A stretch of 15,346 nucleotides of DNA, from assembly GCA_012522615.1 (NCBI GenBank), contig JAAYKB010000187.1, positions 1-15,346 on the forward strand. Direction: 5' to 3'. The position numbers and the translations under genes are program-made. Source of the stretch: Clostridiales bacterium (GTDB taxonomy: Bacteria > Bacillota > Clostridia > Oscillospirales > Acutalibacteraceae). The notes under the pieces are model-generated. The model was not told the DNA's origin and did no database searches. It saw only the letters and a program-made list of their open reading frames with translations. Positions 8,050-15,300 of this stretch are shown piece after piece (the stretch's first letter is position 1; every line of letters begins with the position of its first letter).

Positions 8050-10488
8050 GTGAACATCCTGTTGGCCAAATCTGCCGGATTTTGCTTCGGCGTAAATAAA
8101 GCGGTTGACGCCGTCAATCGGCTTCTTGACCGAGGTGAGAGGGTCTGTACGCTCGGACCTATAATCCATAATCCGCAGGTGGTCACGGCTTTGGAGGGCA
8201 GAGGGGTAAACATTGTTGATTCGCCTAAAGAGGTACCGGATGATGCTGTGCTTGTGATACGTTCGCACGGTGTATCCCGCGAAGTATATGATGAAATTGA
8301 AAAATGCGGTGTAAAGATATGTGATGCAACCTGCCCGTTCGTTTCCAAAATCCATCGCATCGTTTCGCGTGAATCAAATGACGGCGCAGTGGTGATAATA
8401 GCTGGTAATGAGGGCCATCCCGAGGTTACAGGTATTCGGGGGCATTGCTCGGGCCGTTCGTATGTTATAAAGTTACCGGAAGACCTGGTCGAATTGGCTG
8501 AAAAAAATCTGATTGACAAAAATGAAAGAGTTGTCATGGTTGCGCAGACGACATTTAACACGGCAATATGGGAAAAATGCGCGGAAAATGCAAAAAAACT
8601 CTATACAAATCTTTTAATATTTGATACAATATGTAGTGCTACTGCCGAAAGGCAGAATGAAGCCATTGAATTAGCAAAAAAAAGCGATTTAATGGTGATA
8701 GTCGGAGGGCGTGAAAGCTCAAACACAGCCAAACTTCGGGATGTGTGCTCGGTATACTGTTTGACCTGTCTTATCGAAACAGCGGACGAGCTTGATGACT
8801 CGATGTTTGAGGGTGTTCAGACGGTTGGCGTAACCGCGGGAGCTTCTACACCTGCCGATATTATTAAGGAGGTACTTTCAACCATGTCCGAATTAGTCAA
8901 CACAAACGAAAGCGAAATTAAAGAAGCACAATCCCCGGTAGAGACCACTCAGGAAATCGAGGTGGAATCAAAAGAGGAGACTGCTCCTGAAAAATCGTTT
9001 GAGGAAATGAGCTTTGAAGAAGCGCTCGAGGCTTCTCTTCAGGGCTTGAGTACTGATGAAAGGGTACGCGGCGTGGTTGTCGGCATTGCTCCCAATGAGG
9101 TGCAGGTTGAAGTTGTAGGCCGTAAACAAACGGGATATATACCTGTTGAGGAATTGTCCGCCGACTCCAATACCCCGCCCGAGGAAGTTGTCAAAATCGG
9201 TGACGAACTTGATCTTTTAATTATGCGCACAAATGACCAGGAAGGTACGATAATGCTTTCCAAAAAGCGAGTAGACGCTTTGAAGGGCTGGGATACCGTT
9301 GTTGCCGCCGAACAAAGCGGCGAGATTCTTGACGGTGTGGTTACCGATGTGATAAAAGGCGGCGTATTAGTGGTAACCAACGGCGTGCGTGTTTTCATAC
9401 CGGCTTCGCATGCTTCTGCTGTGCGCTTGGATGACCTTAATACTCTTCTCAAGCAGAATGTTCGTTTAAAAATTATTGAAACAAATAAGAGCCGCCGCCG
9501 TGCTGTTGGTTCAATCCGTTTGGTGGCACGTGAAGAGCGCAAGGAAAAGGAAGCCGCCTTTTGGGAATCCGCAGAAGTAGGGCAGAGGTATACCGGAGTT
9601 GTCAAGTCTATGACTAATTACGGAGCCTTTGTTGATATCGGCGGAGTTGACGGAATGATTCATATTTCCGAGCTTTCATGGAAACGTGTTAAACATCCCT
9701 CCGAGGTTGTTAATGTCGGAGATACAGTTGATGTATATATCCGTGATCTTGATATCGAAAAGAAGCGTATTTCACTCGGTTATCGCAATTCGGAGGATAA
9801 TCCTTGGGAGATATTCAAAGCTAAGTATCCCATAGGCGCCGTCGTCAACGCCAAGATAGTCGGCATGACCACATTCGGCGCTTTTGCCGAGATAATTCCG
9901 GGTATTGACGGACTGATTCATATTTCACAGATTGCTAACCACCGAATTGACAAGCCGCAGGACGAACTTAAAATCGGTCAGCAGGTCGACGTTAAGATTA
10001 CCAATATTGATTATGATAGAAAGAGAATCAGCCTTTCAATACGCGCTCTGATTGAGGAGGTTGCCGCTCAGGCAACTGAAGAGGATGCGGTACAGTCGGA
10101 GGAAACAAAAGAAGCCGCAGTACAGGAGACTGCAGAAGCTGTACAGCAAGATAAAGAGAAGGAAACCGCTCCGGCTGATAAGGTTGAGGAAGTCCCTGCT
10201 GTTCAAGAGGAGAAATCGGCAGAAGCCCCTGTACAGGAAGAAAAAGCTGAGAAGGCAGAAGAAGCATCCGTGCAAGAGGAAATATCAGGGGAAACCCCTG
10301 ACGAACAGGCAGATGAAGCAGAGCCTGCGGCACAGCCGGATGAGCCGAAGAAAGCGGCTAAAAAGACTAGAAAGGCAAAGGAAGAAACCGCCTTGGAAGA
10401 AAAATCCGAAGAAGTAGATGCTCAGGATGCCGTTGAGGCAGCAGACGAAAAATCCTCCGAACCGGAGAATGTTCCCACTGAAGAATAG
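8050..10488 (+). CDS. ispH: IspH fused to ribosomal protein S1-like repeats
   Basis: A bifunctional 812-residue fusion known from Clostridia. Residues 1-280 are IspH, the [4Fe-4S] enzyme that reduces HMBPP to IPP and DMAPP in the last MEP step. They have the cluster cysteines C12 (SAGFCFGV), C95 (CDATCP) and C195 (TICSAT), substrate-pocket H40 and H123, and E125 (EGHPEV). A linker rich in Glu follows (285-330). Four S1 RNA-binding folds come next (about 338-405, 424-492, 511-577 and 596-664); the third and fourth are the most canonical, with TNYGAFVDIGGVDGMIHISE and TTFGAFAEIIPGIDGLIHIS. The tail (670-812) is acidic low-complexity sequence. The start is GTG with GGAAGGA 12 bases upstream. A strong internal SD precedes an in-frame ATG at 8884. 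It is the last gene of the operon. Confidence 0.95.
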   Translation: MNILLAKSAGFCFGVNKAVDAVNRLLDRGERVCTLGPIIHNPQVVTALEGRGVNIVDSPKEVPDDAVLVIRSHGVSREVYDEIEKCGVKICDATCPFVSKIHRIVSRESNDGAVVIIAGNEGHPEVTGIRGHCSGRSYVIKLPEDLVELAEKNLIDKNERVVMVAQTTFNTAIWEKCAENAKKLYTNLLIFDTICSATAERQNEAIELAKKSDLMVIVGGRESSNTAKLRDVCSVYCLTCLIETADELDDSMFEGVQTVGVTAGASTPADIIKEVLSTMSELVNTNESEIKEAQSPVETTQEIEVESKEETAPEKSFEEMSFEEALEASLQGLSTDERVRGVVVGIAPNEVQVEVVGRKQTGYIPVEELSADSNTPPEEVVKIGDELDLLIMRTNDQEGTIMLSKKRVDALKGWDTVVAAEQSGEILDGVVTDVIKGGVLVVTNGVRVFIPASHASAVRLDDLNTLLKQNVRLKIIETNKSRRRAVGSIRLVAREERKEKEAAFWESAEVGQRYTGVVKSMTNYGAFVDIGGVDGMIHISELSWKRVKHPSEVVNVGDTVDVYIRDLDIEKKRISLGYRNSEDNPWEIFKAKYPIGAVVNAKIVGMTTFGAFAEIIPGIDGLIHISQIANHRIDKPQDELKIGQQVDVKITNIDYDRKRISLSIRALIEEVAAQATEEDAVQSEETKEAAVQETAEAVQQDKEKETAPADKVEEVPAVQEEKSAEAPVQEEKAEKAEEASVQEEISGETPDEQADEAEPAAQPDEPKKAAKKTRKAKEETALEEKSEEVDAQDAVEAADEKSSEPENVPTEE
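8865..10488 (+). other. rpsA: Internal SD and ATG that could start a separate S1 protein
   Basis: TAAGGAGGT (8865-8873) is nearly perfectly complementary to the 16S rRNA 3' end and lies 10 bases before an in-frame ATG at 8884 (residue 279 of the fusion). Initiation here would give a 534-residue S1-type protein lacking IspH, with four S1 domains and the acidic tail. The SD codes for the last residues of IspH, as expected if two overlapping genes had become joined. That the site is used is an inference. Confidence 0.55.
10090..10488 (+). repeat. Low-complexity Glu/Ala-rich tail with VQ(E) repeats
   Basis: This part codes for residues 681-812 of the IspH-S1 protein. A VQ-plus-acidic unit recurs at residues 681, 691, 698, 718, 728 and 741, three times as VQEE (718, 728, 741). 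A short basic patch, KKAAKKTRKAK (767-777), interrupts the acid. The tail is probably disordered. The units are irregular, so this is degenerate repetition and not a clean tandem array. Confidence 0.7.
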
Positions 10489-10500
10489 ACATTATATCTT

Positions 10501-10530
10501 AGCGCCGTGTGTAATCGCATACGGCGCTTT
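10501..10530 (+). terminator. Weak terminator hairpin after ispH-S1
   Basis: An 11-bp GC-rich stem (10501-10511 with 10518-10528, one G-T pair) has a TAATCG loop and begins 12 bases after the stop codon. Only a short T-run follows (CTTTGC), so termination may be incomplete. Confidence 0.6.
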
Positions 10531-10579
10531 GCTATATAAACGCTTATTCATTTGTCCACGATACAAGGTGCCGCGAGGA

Positions 10580-10604
10580 TATTAATCAAAAATAGTATTA
10601 ATAC
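10580..10604. promoter_or_regulatory. AT-rich inverted repeat, candidate operator
   Basis: TATTAAT (10580-10586) and ATTAATA (10597-10603) form an inverted repeat with a 10-base spacer. The right half is itself a perfect palindrome, GTATTAATAC (10595-10604). It lies about 30 bases before the candidate promoter of the glycosidase operon, a position that suits a regulator site. The binding protein is unknown. Confidence 0.3.
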
Positions 10605-10632
10605 CCCACGAATCAACAAGAAAACCACATTG

Positions 10633-10661
10633 TTGAAAGCTGAATAGAGCACTAATATTTA
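10633..10661 (+). promoter_or_regulatory. Candidate promoter of the SGNH-GH3 operon
   Basis: TTGAAA (10633-10638) is followed after 17 bases by TATTTA (10656-10661). The -35 box is good but the -10 box is poor; TTGTTG (10630) with TAATAT (10653) is an alternative at the same spacing. A promoter is expected here because the operon lies beyond a terminator and 230 bases of non-coding DNA. Confidence 0.35.
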
Positions 10662-10718
10662 AGTGTAGTTTTATTCTTTGCATTAATCAGTTGATTTTTC
10701 AAGGAGTGAAATCTTATA

Positions 10719-11660
10719 ATGAAATTAATCGAACTGCTGCAGCAGGACCAACGTATTTGCTTTTTCGGCGACAGTGTTACGGCAACCGGCGAATGGATAA
10801 TGGAAATTGTAGAGCATCTACATAAAAATTATTCCGATTTGCGAATCCTACCGTTTAATTGCGGTATACCCGGCGACAACGTAAAAAAGGCGTTTGACAG
10901 GGTATACAGTGATTGTTGCAGTTTGTTTCCGAGTTGTGTGGTCGTTATGTTTGGCTTGAATGATATAGGCCGAGATTTATACAGCGGCAAGGACAATTCC
11001 GAAGAAAACAACCGTTTACGCAAAGAAAAGCTGGATGCTTACAGTGAATATATGGATAAAACCGTTAAGACTTTTATCAACCATAGAATAAACGTGATTC
11101 TTTGCACCCCGACTCCGTACGACATATGGCAGCAATCGGATACAGAAAATCTCATTGAATGTAATGACGGGTTGTCGGAATGCCGTCAGATAGTCTATTC
11201 GCTCGCAAAACGCTATGGCCTTCCGGTTGTTGATTTTATGGATAAATTAACTCGGTTTATTATATCGAATCCACAGAAAATGATAATTGACAGTGATAGG
11301 GTTCATCCGAATAAATACGGACATCATTTGATGGCGCAGATATTCTTAAAGGCCCTTGGATTTATTGAAGAAATCGACTATGAGGAGTGGGAATCAACCA
11401 ATAAAAGCAATCAGGAAAGATACGATTTAGAACAGATTTTAATTAAAATATCCTTTGTCGATTGGTGTATAAATGACGATATAAGGGATGACTGGTTGAC
11501 ATCAAATAGAATGATTGAAAACAATATTAATGTTGCAAAGTCATGGGGGAATGAATTTATAAATCAAGCGATAGAAACCTATTTGCTATATAAAAACCAA
11601 TATTCCAGACTTAAGGGTGAGCTTATTCGTAAGACAATAACGATGTACGGGAAGCGCTAA
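10719..11660 (+). CDS. SGNH/GDSL hydrolase with C-terminal extension
   Basis: Probable cytosolic esterase, likely an O-deacylase acting on carbohydrate; the substrate is unknown. The four SGNH blocks are present: FFGDSVT with nucleophile S19, GIPGDN with oxyanion G52, FGLND with N81, and DRVHPNKYGH with D193 and H196. The fold ends near residue 215 (IFLKALGF). A further 95 or so residues, rich in Asn, Trp and charged residues, resemble no domain I know. There is no signal peptide. The ATG has AAGGAG 12 bases upstream. It is the first gene of the operon, with 32 bases to the next SGNH gene. The two share the catalytic blocks but little else, so they are not a recent duplication. Confidence 0.88.
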   Translation: MKLIELLQQDQRICFFGDSVTATGEWIMEIVEHLHKNYSDLRILPFNCGIPGDNVKKAFDRVYSDCCSLFPSCVVVMFGLNDIGRDLYSGKDNSEENNRLRKEKLDAYSEYMDKTVKTFINHRINVILCTPTPYDIWQQSDTENLIECNDGLSECRQIVYSLAKRYGLPVVDFMDKLTRFIISNPQKMIIDSDRVHPNKYGHHLMAQIFLKALGFIEEIDYEEWESTNKSNQERYDLEQILIKISFVDWCINDDIRDDWLTSNRMIENNINVAKSWGNEFINQAIETYLLYKNQYSRLKGELIRKTITMYGKR

Positions 11661-11692
11661 AGCACAATATAAATTGAAGAGAAGAGTGTGTT

Positions 11693-12316
11693 GTGATTAA
11701 AAAAAATAGTCTTATTCTTTTCCAAGGCGACAGTATTACCGATGCGGACAGAAATCGCGAAGATAATAATAGTCTTGGGTATGGATTTGTTAATATGATA
11801 GCCTCACGCTGGGAAGCATTATTTCCGGAATTAAACACACGTTTTATTAACAGGGGTATATCCGGTGATCGTGCAATCAATTTAAAGAACAGATGGCAAG
11901 AGGAGTGCATTGATTTTGCGCCCGACTATGTGTCAATTTTGATTGGTATAAATGAGAGCTGTATTCGTTATTCATATAATGAAATTACTACCGTCGACGA
12001 TTTCAGAGCGAATTACCGTGATATACTGGTGCAAACCAGAGAGAAAACCGGCGCAAAAATTATAATTTGTGAACCTTTTCTTATACCGGTATCGGATGAA
12101 AAGAAGGTGTGGCGCGAGGACCTTAACCCGAAAATTGATGTTGTTCGTGAGCTTGCGCGTGAATTTGCCGACGTTTATATTCCATACGATGGGTTATTTG
12201 CGGCGGCATGCTGTAAGAGGGAACCTTCCTTCTGGTCGTTTGACGGGGTACATACCAACCAGGTCGGTAATGCATTTCTCGCGGAGCATTGGATTAATTC
12301 GGTGATGTCGATATAA
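11693..12316 (+). CDS. SGNH/GDSL hydrolase family protein
   Basis: A compact 207-residue esterase of the SGNH fold, like acetylesterases often found beside glycoside hydrolases. Block I is FQGDSITDADR with S14, block II is NRGISGDRA with G58, block III is IGINES with N87 (Glu in place of the more usual Asp after Asn) and block V is DGVHTNQVG with D184 and H187. No signal peptide is seen, so it is probably cytosolic. The start is a GTG at 11693 with only a weak purine-rich stretch (GAAGAG) upstream, so translation may depend on coupling to the gene before. It is second in the operon, 59 bases before the GH3 gene. The role as an acetyl-xylan or similar deacetylase comes from context. Confidence 0.9.
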   Translation: MIKKNSLILFQGDSITDADRNREDNNSLGYGFVNMIASRWEALFPELNTRFINRGISGDRAINLKNRWQEECIDFAPDYVSILIGINESCIRYSYNEITTVDDFRANYRDILVQTREKTGAKIIICEPFLIPVSDEKKVWREDLNPKIDVVRELAREFADVYIPYDGLFAAACCKREPSFWSFDGVHTNQVGNAFLAEHWINSVMSI

Positions 12317-12375
12317 ACCTTGTATTTAAAGGGTTAGTAAAGCCTAAGAAATCCGGAAAGGACAAGGGGTTTTAA

Positions 12376-14484
12376 ATGATAAGTAAGGAATCAACGGCTC
12401 TTTATAAAAAACGCGCCCGAGAACTTGTCGCGCAGATGACCCTAACCGAGAAGATTTCGCAAATGATGAACAAGGCGCCTGAAATCAAGCGACTGGGAAT
12501 AAAAAGCTATAACTGGTGGAACGAGGCACTCCACGGGGTTGCAAGAGCGGGAATCGCAACGGTTTTCCCGCAGGCAATTGCACTGGCCGCAACCTTTGAT
12601 ACCGAACTGGTCTATAGAATCGGAGATGTGGTATCCACTGAAGGGCGTGCTAAATACAACGAATCCCAAAGGGTCGGAGATTATAATATATATAAAGGCT
12701 TGACTTTCTGGTCGCCTAACATAAATATTTTCCGCGACCCACGTTGGGGCAGGGGACATGAAACCTACGGAGAAGATCCGTTTTTGACCTCAAAAATGGG
12801 CGTTTCATACATAAAAGGACTGCAGGGGAATGATACTCGGCATTTGAAAGCGGCCGCATGCATTAAGCATTTTATTGCACACAGTGGTCCGGAGGGAATC
12901 CGGCACGGGTTTAATGCGACTGTCAGTAAAAAAGACTTTTATGAGACATATTTACCTGCGTTTGCCGCCTGTATAAAAGAAGCGAATGTTGAAGCCGTTA
13001 TGGGAGCATATAACAGAGTTAACGGCGAGATATGCTGTGCGAGCCAAAAACTGATATATGAATTGCTTCGCAACAAACTCGGTTTTGATGGTCATTTTGT
13101 CTCAGACTGCGGTGCGATACATGATATTTTTTCGGCGCATCGTGCTGCGGCTGATCTTTCAGAGGCTGCTGCCATGGCTGTCAAAGCTGGCTGTGACCTG
13201 AATTGCGGAAGCGTATATACAAATTTATTGCTTGCGATTGAAAAAGGTATTATCGACGAAAAGGCGATTGATGAATGCGTCGAACGGCTTATCACAACCA
13301 GAATAAAGCTGGGGATTCTCGGCAATGATACAACCGTTTTTGATAAGATTCCGTACCATGTAAACGATTGCAAGGAACATGCCGAGCTTTCATTGCTGGC
13401 GGCAAAAAAATGTATAACCCTTCTTAAGAACGACGGGCTACTGCCCTTGAATAAAAAGAAAATCAAAACGATTGCAGTAATCGGACCTAACGCAAACAGT
13501 GAAGCGGTATTGAAGGGGAATTATTGCGGCGAAGCTTCCCGCTATTATACCGTGCTGGATGGGTTATATGAGTATCTCGGTGATGAAGTTCGTATCATAT
13601 ACGCTCCAGGATGTTCACTGTTTAAGGACAGACTGGAACCCTGCGGCGAGCCGTATGACGGCGAACCGGAAGCAATCAGCGCGGCATATTATGCGGATCT
13701 TGTTATTCTTTGTGTCGGACTTGATCCGACAATTGAAGGTGAAGCGGGGGATGCCTTCAACGCTGATGTGAGCGGAGATAAGCCCGATCTTGAGCTTCCG
13801 GGAGTGCAAAACCATTTGATTTCAGTGATAGGTTCAATGAAAAAACCGACAGTTGTTATATCATTCTCTGGCAGTGCGGTCAATCTGTCAAATGCCGCAG
13901 ATAATTCAAACGCTCTGATTCAGGCATGGTATCCGGGTGCGCAGGGAGGAAAAGCGCTCGCAGGGATGTTGTTCGGGGACTTCAGCCCAGCAGGCAGACT
14001 GCCTGTTACTTTCTATAAAAGCGCGGATGATTTGCCTGATTTTTGCGACTATTCTATGGAAGGCCGCACCTACCGTTATTTTACCGGAGAAGTATTGTAT
14101 CCTTTCGGATACGGACTCTCGTATACAAGCTTTGATTATGGTACGCCTTCAATAGATAAATCCCAAATCCGTGCCGGAGATAGTGTGGTATGCAGTATCG
14201 ATGTGGCTAACACAGGCAGCTATGATTCGGATGAGGTGGTTCAGCTTTATTTACGCGATCTTGTCACAAGTGTGAGAAGTCCGATTCATCAGTTAAAAGG
14301 GTTTAAACGCGTGTTAATAAAGCGCGGAGAGACCCGCACTGTTGAATTTACGATAAGCCCGGATGATATGATGCTTGTACTTGATGACGGAAGCAATATA
14401 ATAGAAAAAGGAAGATTCCGTGTATATATCGGAGGATGCCAGCCCGATTCAAATACAAAGTATGTCGAATTTGATGTAATTTGA
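12376..14484 (+). CDS. GH3 beta-xylosidase/beta-glucosidase
   Basis: Retaining exo-glycosidase of family GH3 that releases single sugars from the non-reducing end of short oligosaccharides. The N-terminal barrel (about 10-300) has YNWWNEALHGVARAG (45-59), the type seen in GH3 xylosidases, plus PRWGRGHETYGEDP, KHF (164-166) and the nucleophile D244 in FVSDCGAIHD. The alpha/beta sandwich domain (about 360-560) carries GLDPTIEGEAGD, with E454 and E456 as acid/base candidates, and LELPGVQNHLI. A fibronectin-III-like domain closes the protein (about 604-690). No PA14 insert or signal peptide is present, so the enzyme is likely cytosolic. At 702 residues it matches the xylosidase-like group. The start is ATG with AAGGGG 6 bases upstream. 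Beta-xylosidase is favoured by motif; glucosidase is possible. Confidence 0.94.
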   Translation: MISKESTALYKKRARELVAQMTLTEKISQMMNKAPEIKRLGIKSYNWWNEALHGVARAGIATVFPQAIALAATFDTELVYRIGDVVSTEGRAKYNESQRVGDYNIYKGLTFWSPNINIFRDPRWGRGHETYGEDPFLTSKMGVSYIKGLQGNDTRHLKAAACIKHFIAHSGPEGIRHGFNATVSKKDFYETYLPAFAACIKEANVEAVMGAYNRVNGEICCASQKLIYELLRNKLGFDGHFVSDCGAIHDIFSAHRAAADLSEAAAMAVKAGCDLNCGSVYTNLLLAIEKGIIDEKAIDECVERLITTRIKLGILGNDTTVFDKIPYHVNDCKEHAELSLLAAKKCITLLKNDGLLPLNKKKIKTIAVIGPNANSEAVLKGNYCGEASRYYTVLDGLYEYLGDEVRIIYAPGCSLFKDRLEPCGEPYDGEPEAISAAYYADLVILCVGLDPTIEGEAGDAFNADVSGDKPDLELPGVQNHLISVIGSMKKPTVVISFSGSAVNLSNAADNSNALIQAWYPGAQGGKALAGMLFGDFSPAGRLPVTFYKSADDLPDFCDYSMEGRTYRYFTGEVLYPFGYGLSYTSFDYGTPSIDKSQIRAGDSVVCSIDVANTGSYDSDEVVQLYLRDLVTSVRSPIHQLKGFKRVLIKRGETRTVEFTISPDDMMLVLDDGSNIIEKGRFRVYIGGCQPDSNTKYVEFDVI

Positions 14485-14500
14485 GAAAGGATTGGAGTAT

Positions 14501-15199
14501 ATGAGTAAAAGCCAAGCAATTTCAGCGAATACAGTGCCAGCGGAGAATCAAATCAATGCCAATAAATTTGTTACATATGAAGGAAGTATAACAAGCAAAA
14601 ACCGTATTTTGTTTTTGGGAAACTCAATCACCAGGCATGAGCCAAAAATCGAAATCGGCTGGGAAAATGACTGCGGAATGTCCGCGTCGTGCAAGGATAA
14701 GGATTATGTGCACCGCTTAATGCAAAAGGTTTATGATATCGGTTCCTCTGCAAGCTGCTGTATCACACAACTGGCAGAATGGGAGAGAAACTACTGGGAC
14801 AACCGGATTCTCGGCGATTATTATTCGGAGGTTCCGTCTTATCAGCCCGATATCATAATTGTCAGGGTCGTTGAGAATGTTCCGGCTGATAAGCTTTCAG
14901 TTTATTCATTTGCGGATGCATATGAGAAAATGGTAGATTTCTTTAATGAAAACAATAAAGCAAAGATTATCCTCACCACCTCATTCTGGTATGCCGGCGA
15001 ACGTGATGACGCTATCAGGTCGGTTGCAAATAAGTGCGGATATCCCCTTGTAGAACTCGGGCACCTTGGAGATATGGATGAAATGAAAGCTATCGGTTTA
15101 TTTGAACACGACGGAGTAGCGGCGCATCCGGGAGATAAAGGCATGGAGGCAATTGCAGAGGCTATTTGGCCTGTATTGAAGGGGTTTATTAAACGGTGA
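14501..15199 (+). CDS. SGNH/GDSL hydrolase family protein
   Basis: Third esterase-like protein of the operon, 232 residues. Block I is FLGNSITRH with nucleophile S42, followed by IGWENDCGMSAS and KDYVHRL. Block III is not GxND but VRVVENV, with N126 as the probable counterpart. The C-terminal block is EHDGVAAHPGDKGM, where H209 is the likely catalytic base and D204 lies five residues before it, not three. It therefore belongs to a different SGNH subgroup from the two upstream genes. No signal peptide is seen. The ATG at 14501 was preferred over TTG at 14492 because AAAGGA (14486-14491) is well placed for it. It starts 16 bases after GH3 and is the last gene before the terminator. The substrate is unknown. 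Confidence 0.87.
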   Translation: MSKSQAISANTVPAENQINANKFVTYEGSITSKNRILFLGNSITRHEPKIEIGWENDCGMSASCKDKDYVHRLMQKVYDIGSSASCCITQLAEWERNYWDNRILGDYYSEVPSYQPDIIIVRVVENVPADKLSVYSFADAYEKMVDFFNENNKAKIILTTSFWYAGERDDAIRSVANKCGYPLVELGHLGDMDEMKAIGLFEHDGVAAHPGDKGMEAIAEAIWPVLKGFIKR

Positions 15200-15256
15200 C
15201 AAAGGAGAAACAGGACAGATATAAAGTATTAGTTAGTGAACGGTTTTCGGCATGAA

Positions 15257-15300
15257 CACATAAAAAAGCATCCTATTTTCGTAGGATGCTTTTTTATGTG
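15257..15300. terminator. Bidirectional terminator shared with a tRNA gene
   Basis: A perfect 19-bp inverted repeat (15257-15275 with 15282-15300) has a TTTTCG loop. The stem contains GCATCCTA and an A6/T6 arm, so a T-run follows the core hairpin on either strand. It ends the SGNH-GH3 operon on the plus strand and the tRNA on the minus strand. Its outer bases overlap the encoded CCA of the tRNA. Confidence 0.9.

Noticed and set aside
7866..8561. Open frame of 231 codons on the minus strand across plsC and ispH
   Set aside because: It crosses two conserved plus-strand genes and their gap, and has no family motif.
10052..10417. Arg/Lys-rich open frame of 121 codons
   Set aside because: It is an out-of-frame reading of the Glu-rich S1 tail, whose GAA/GAG codons become Arg and Lys codons when shifted.
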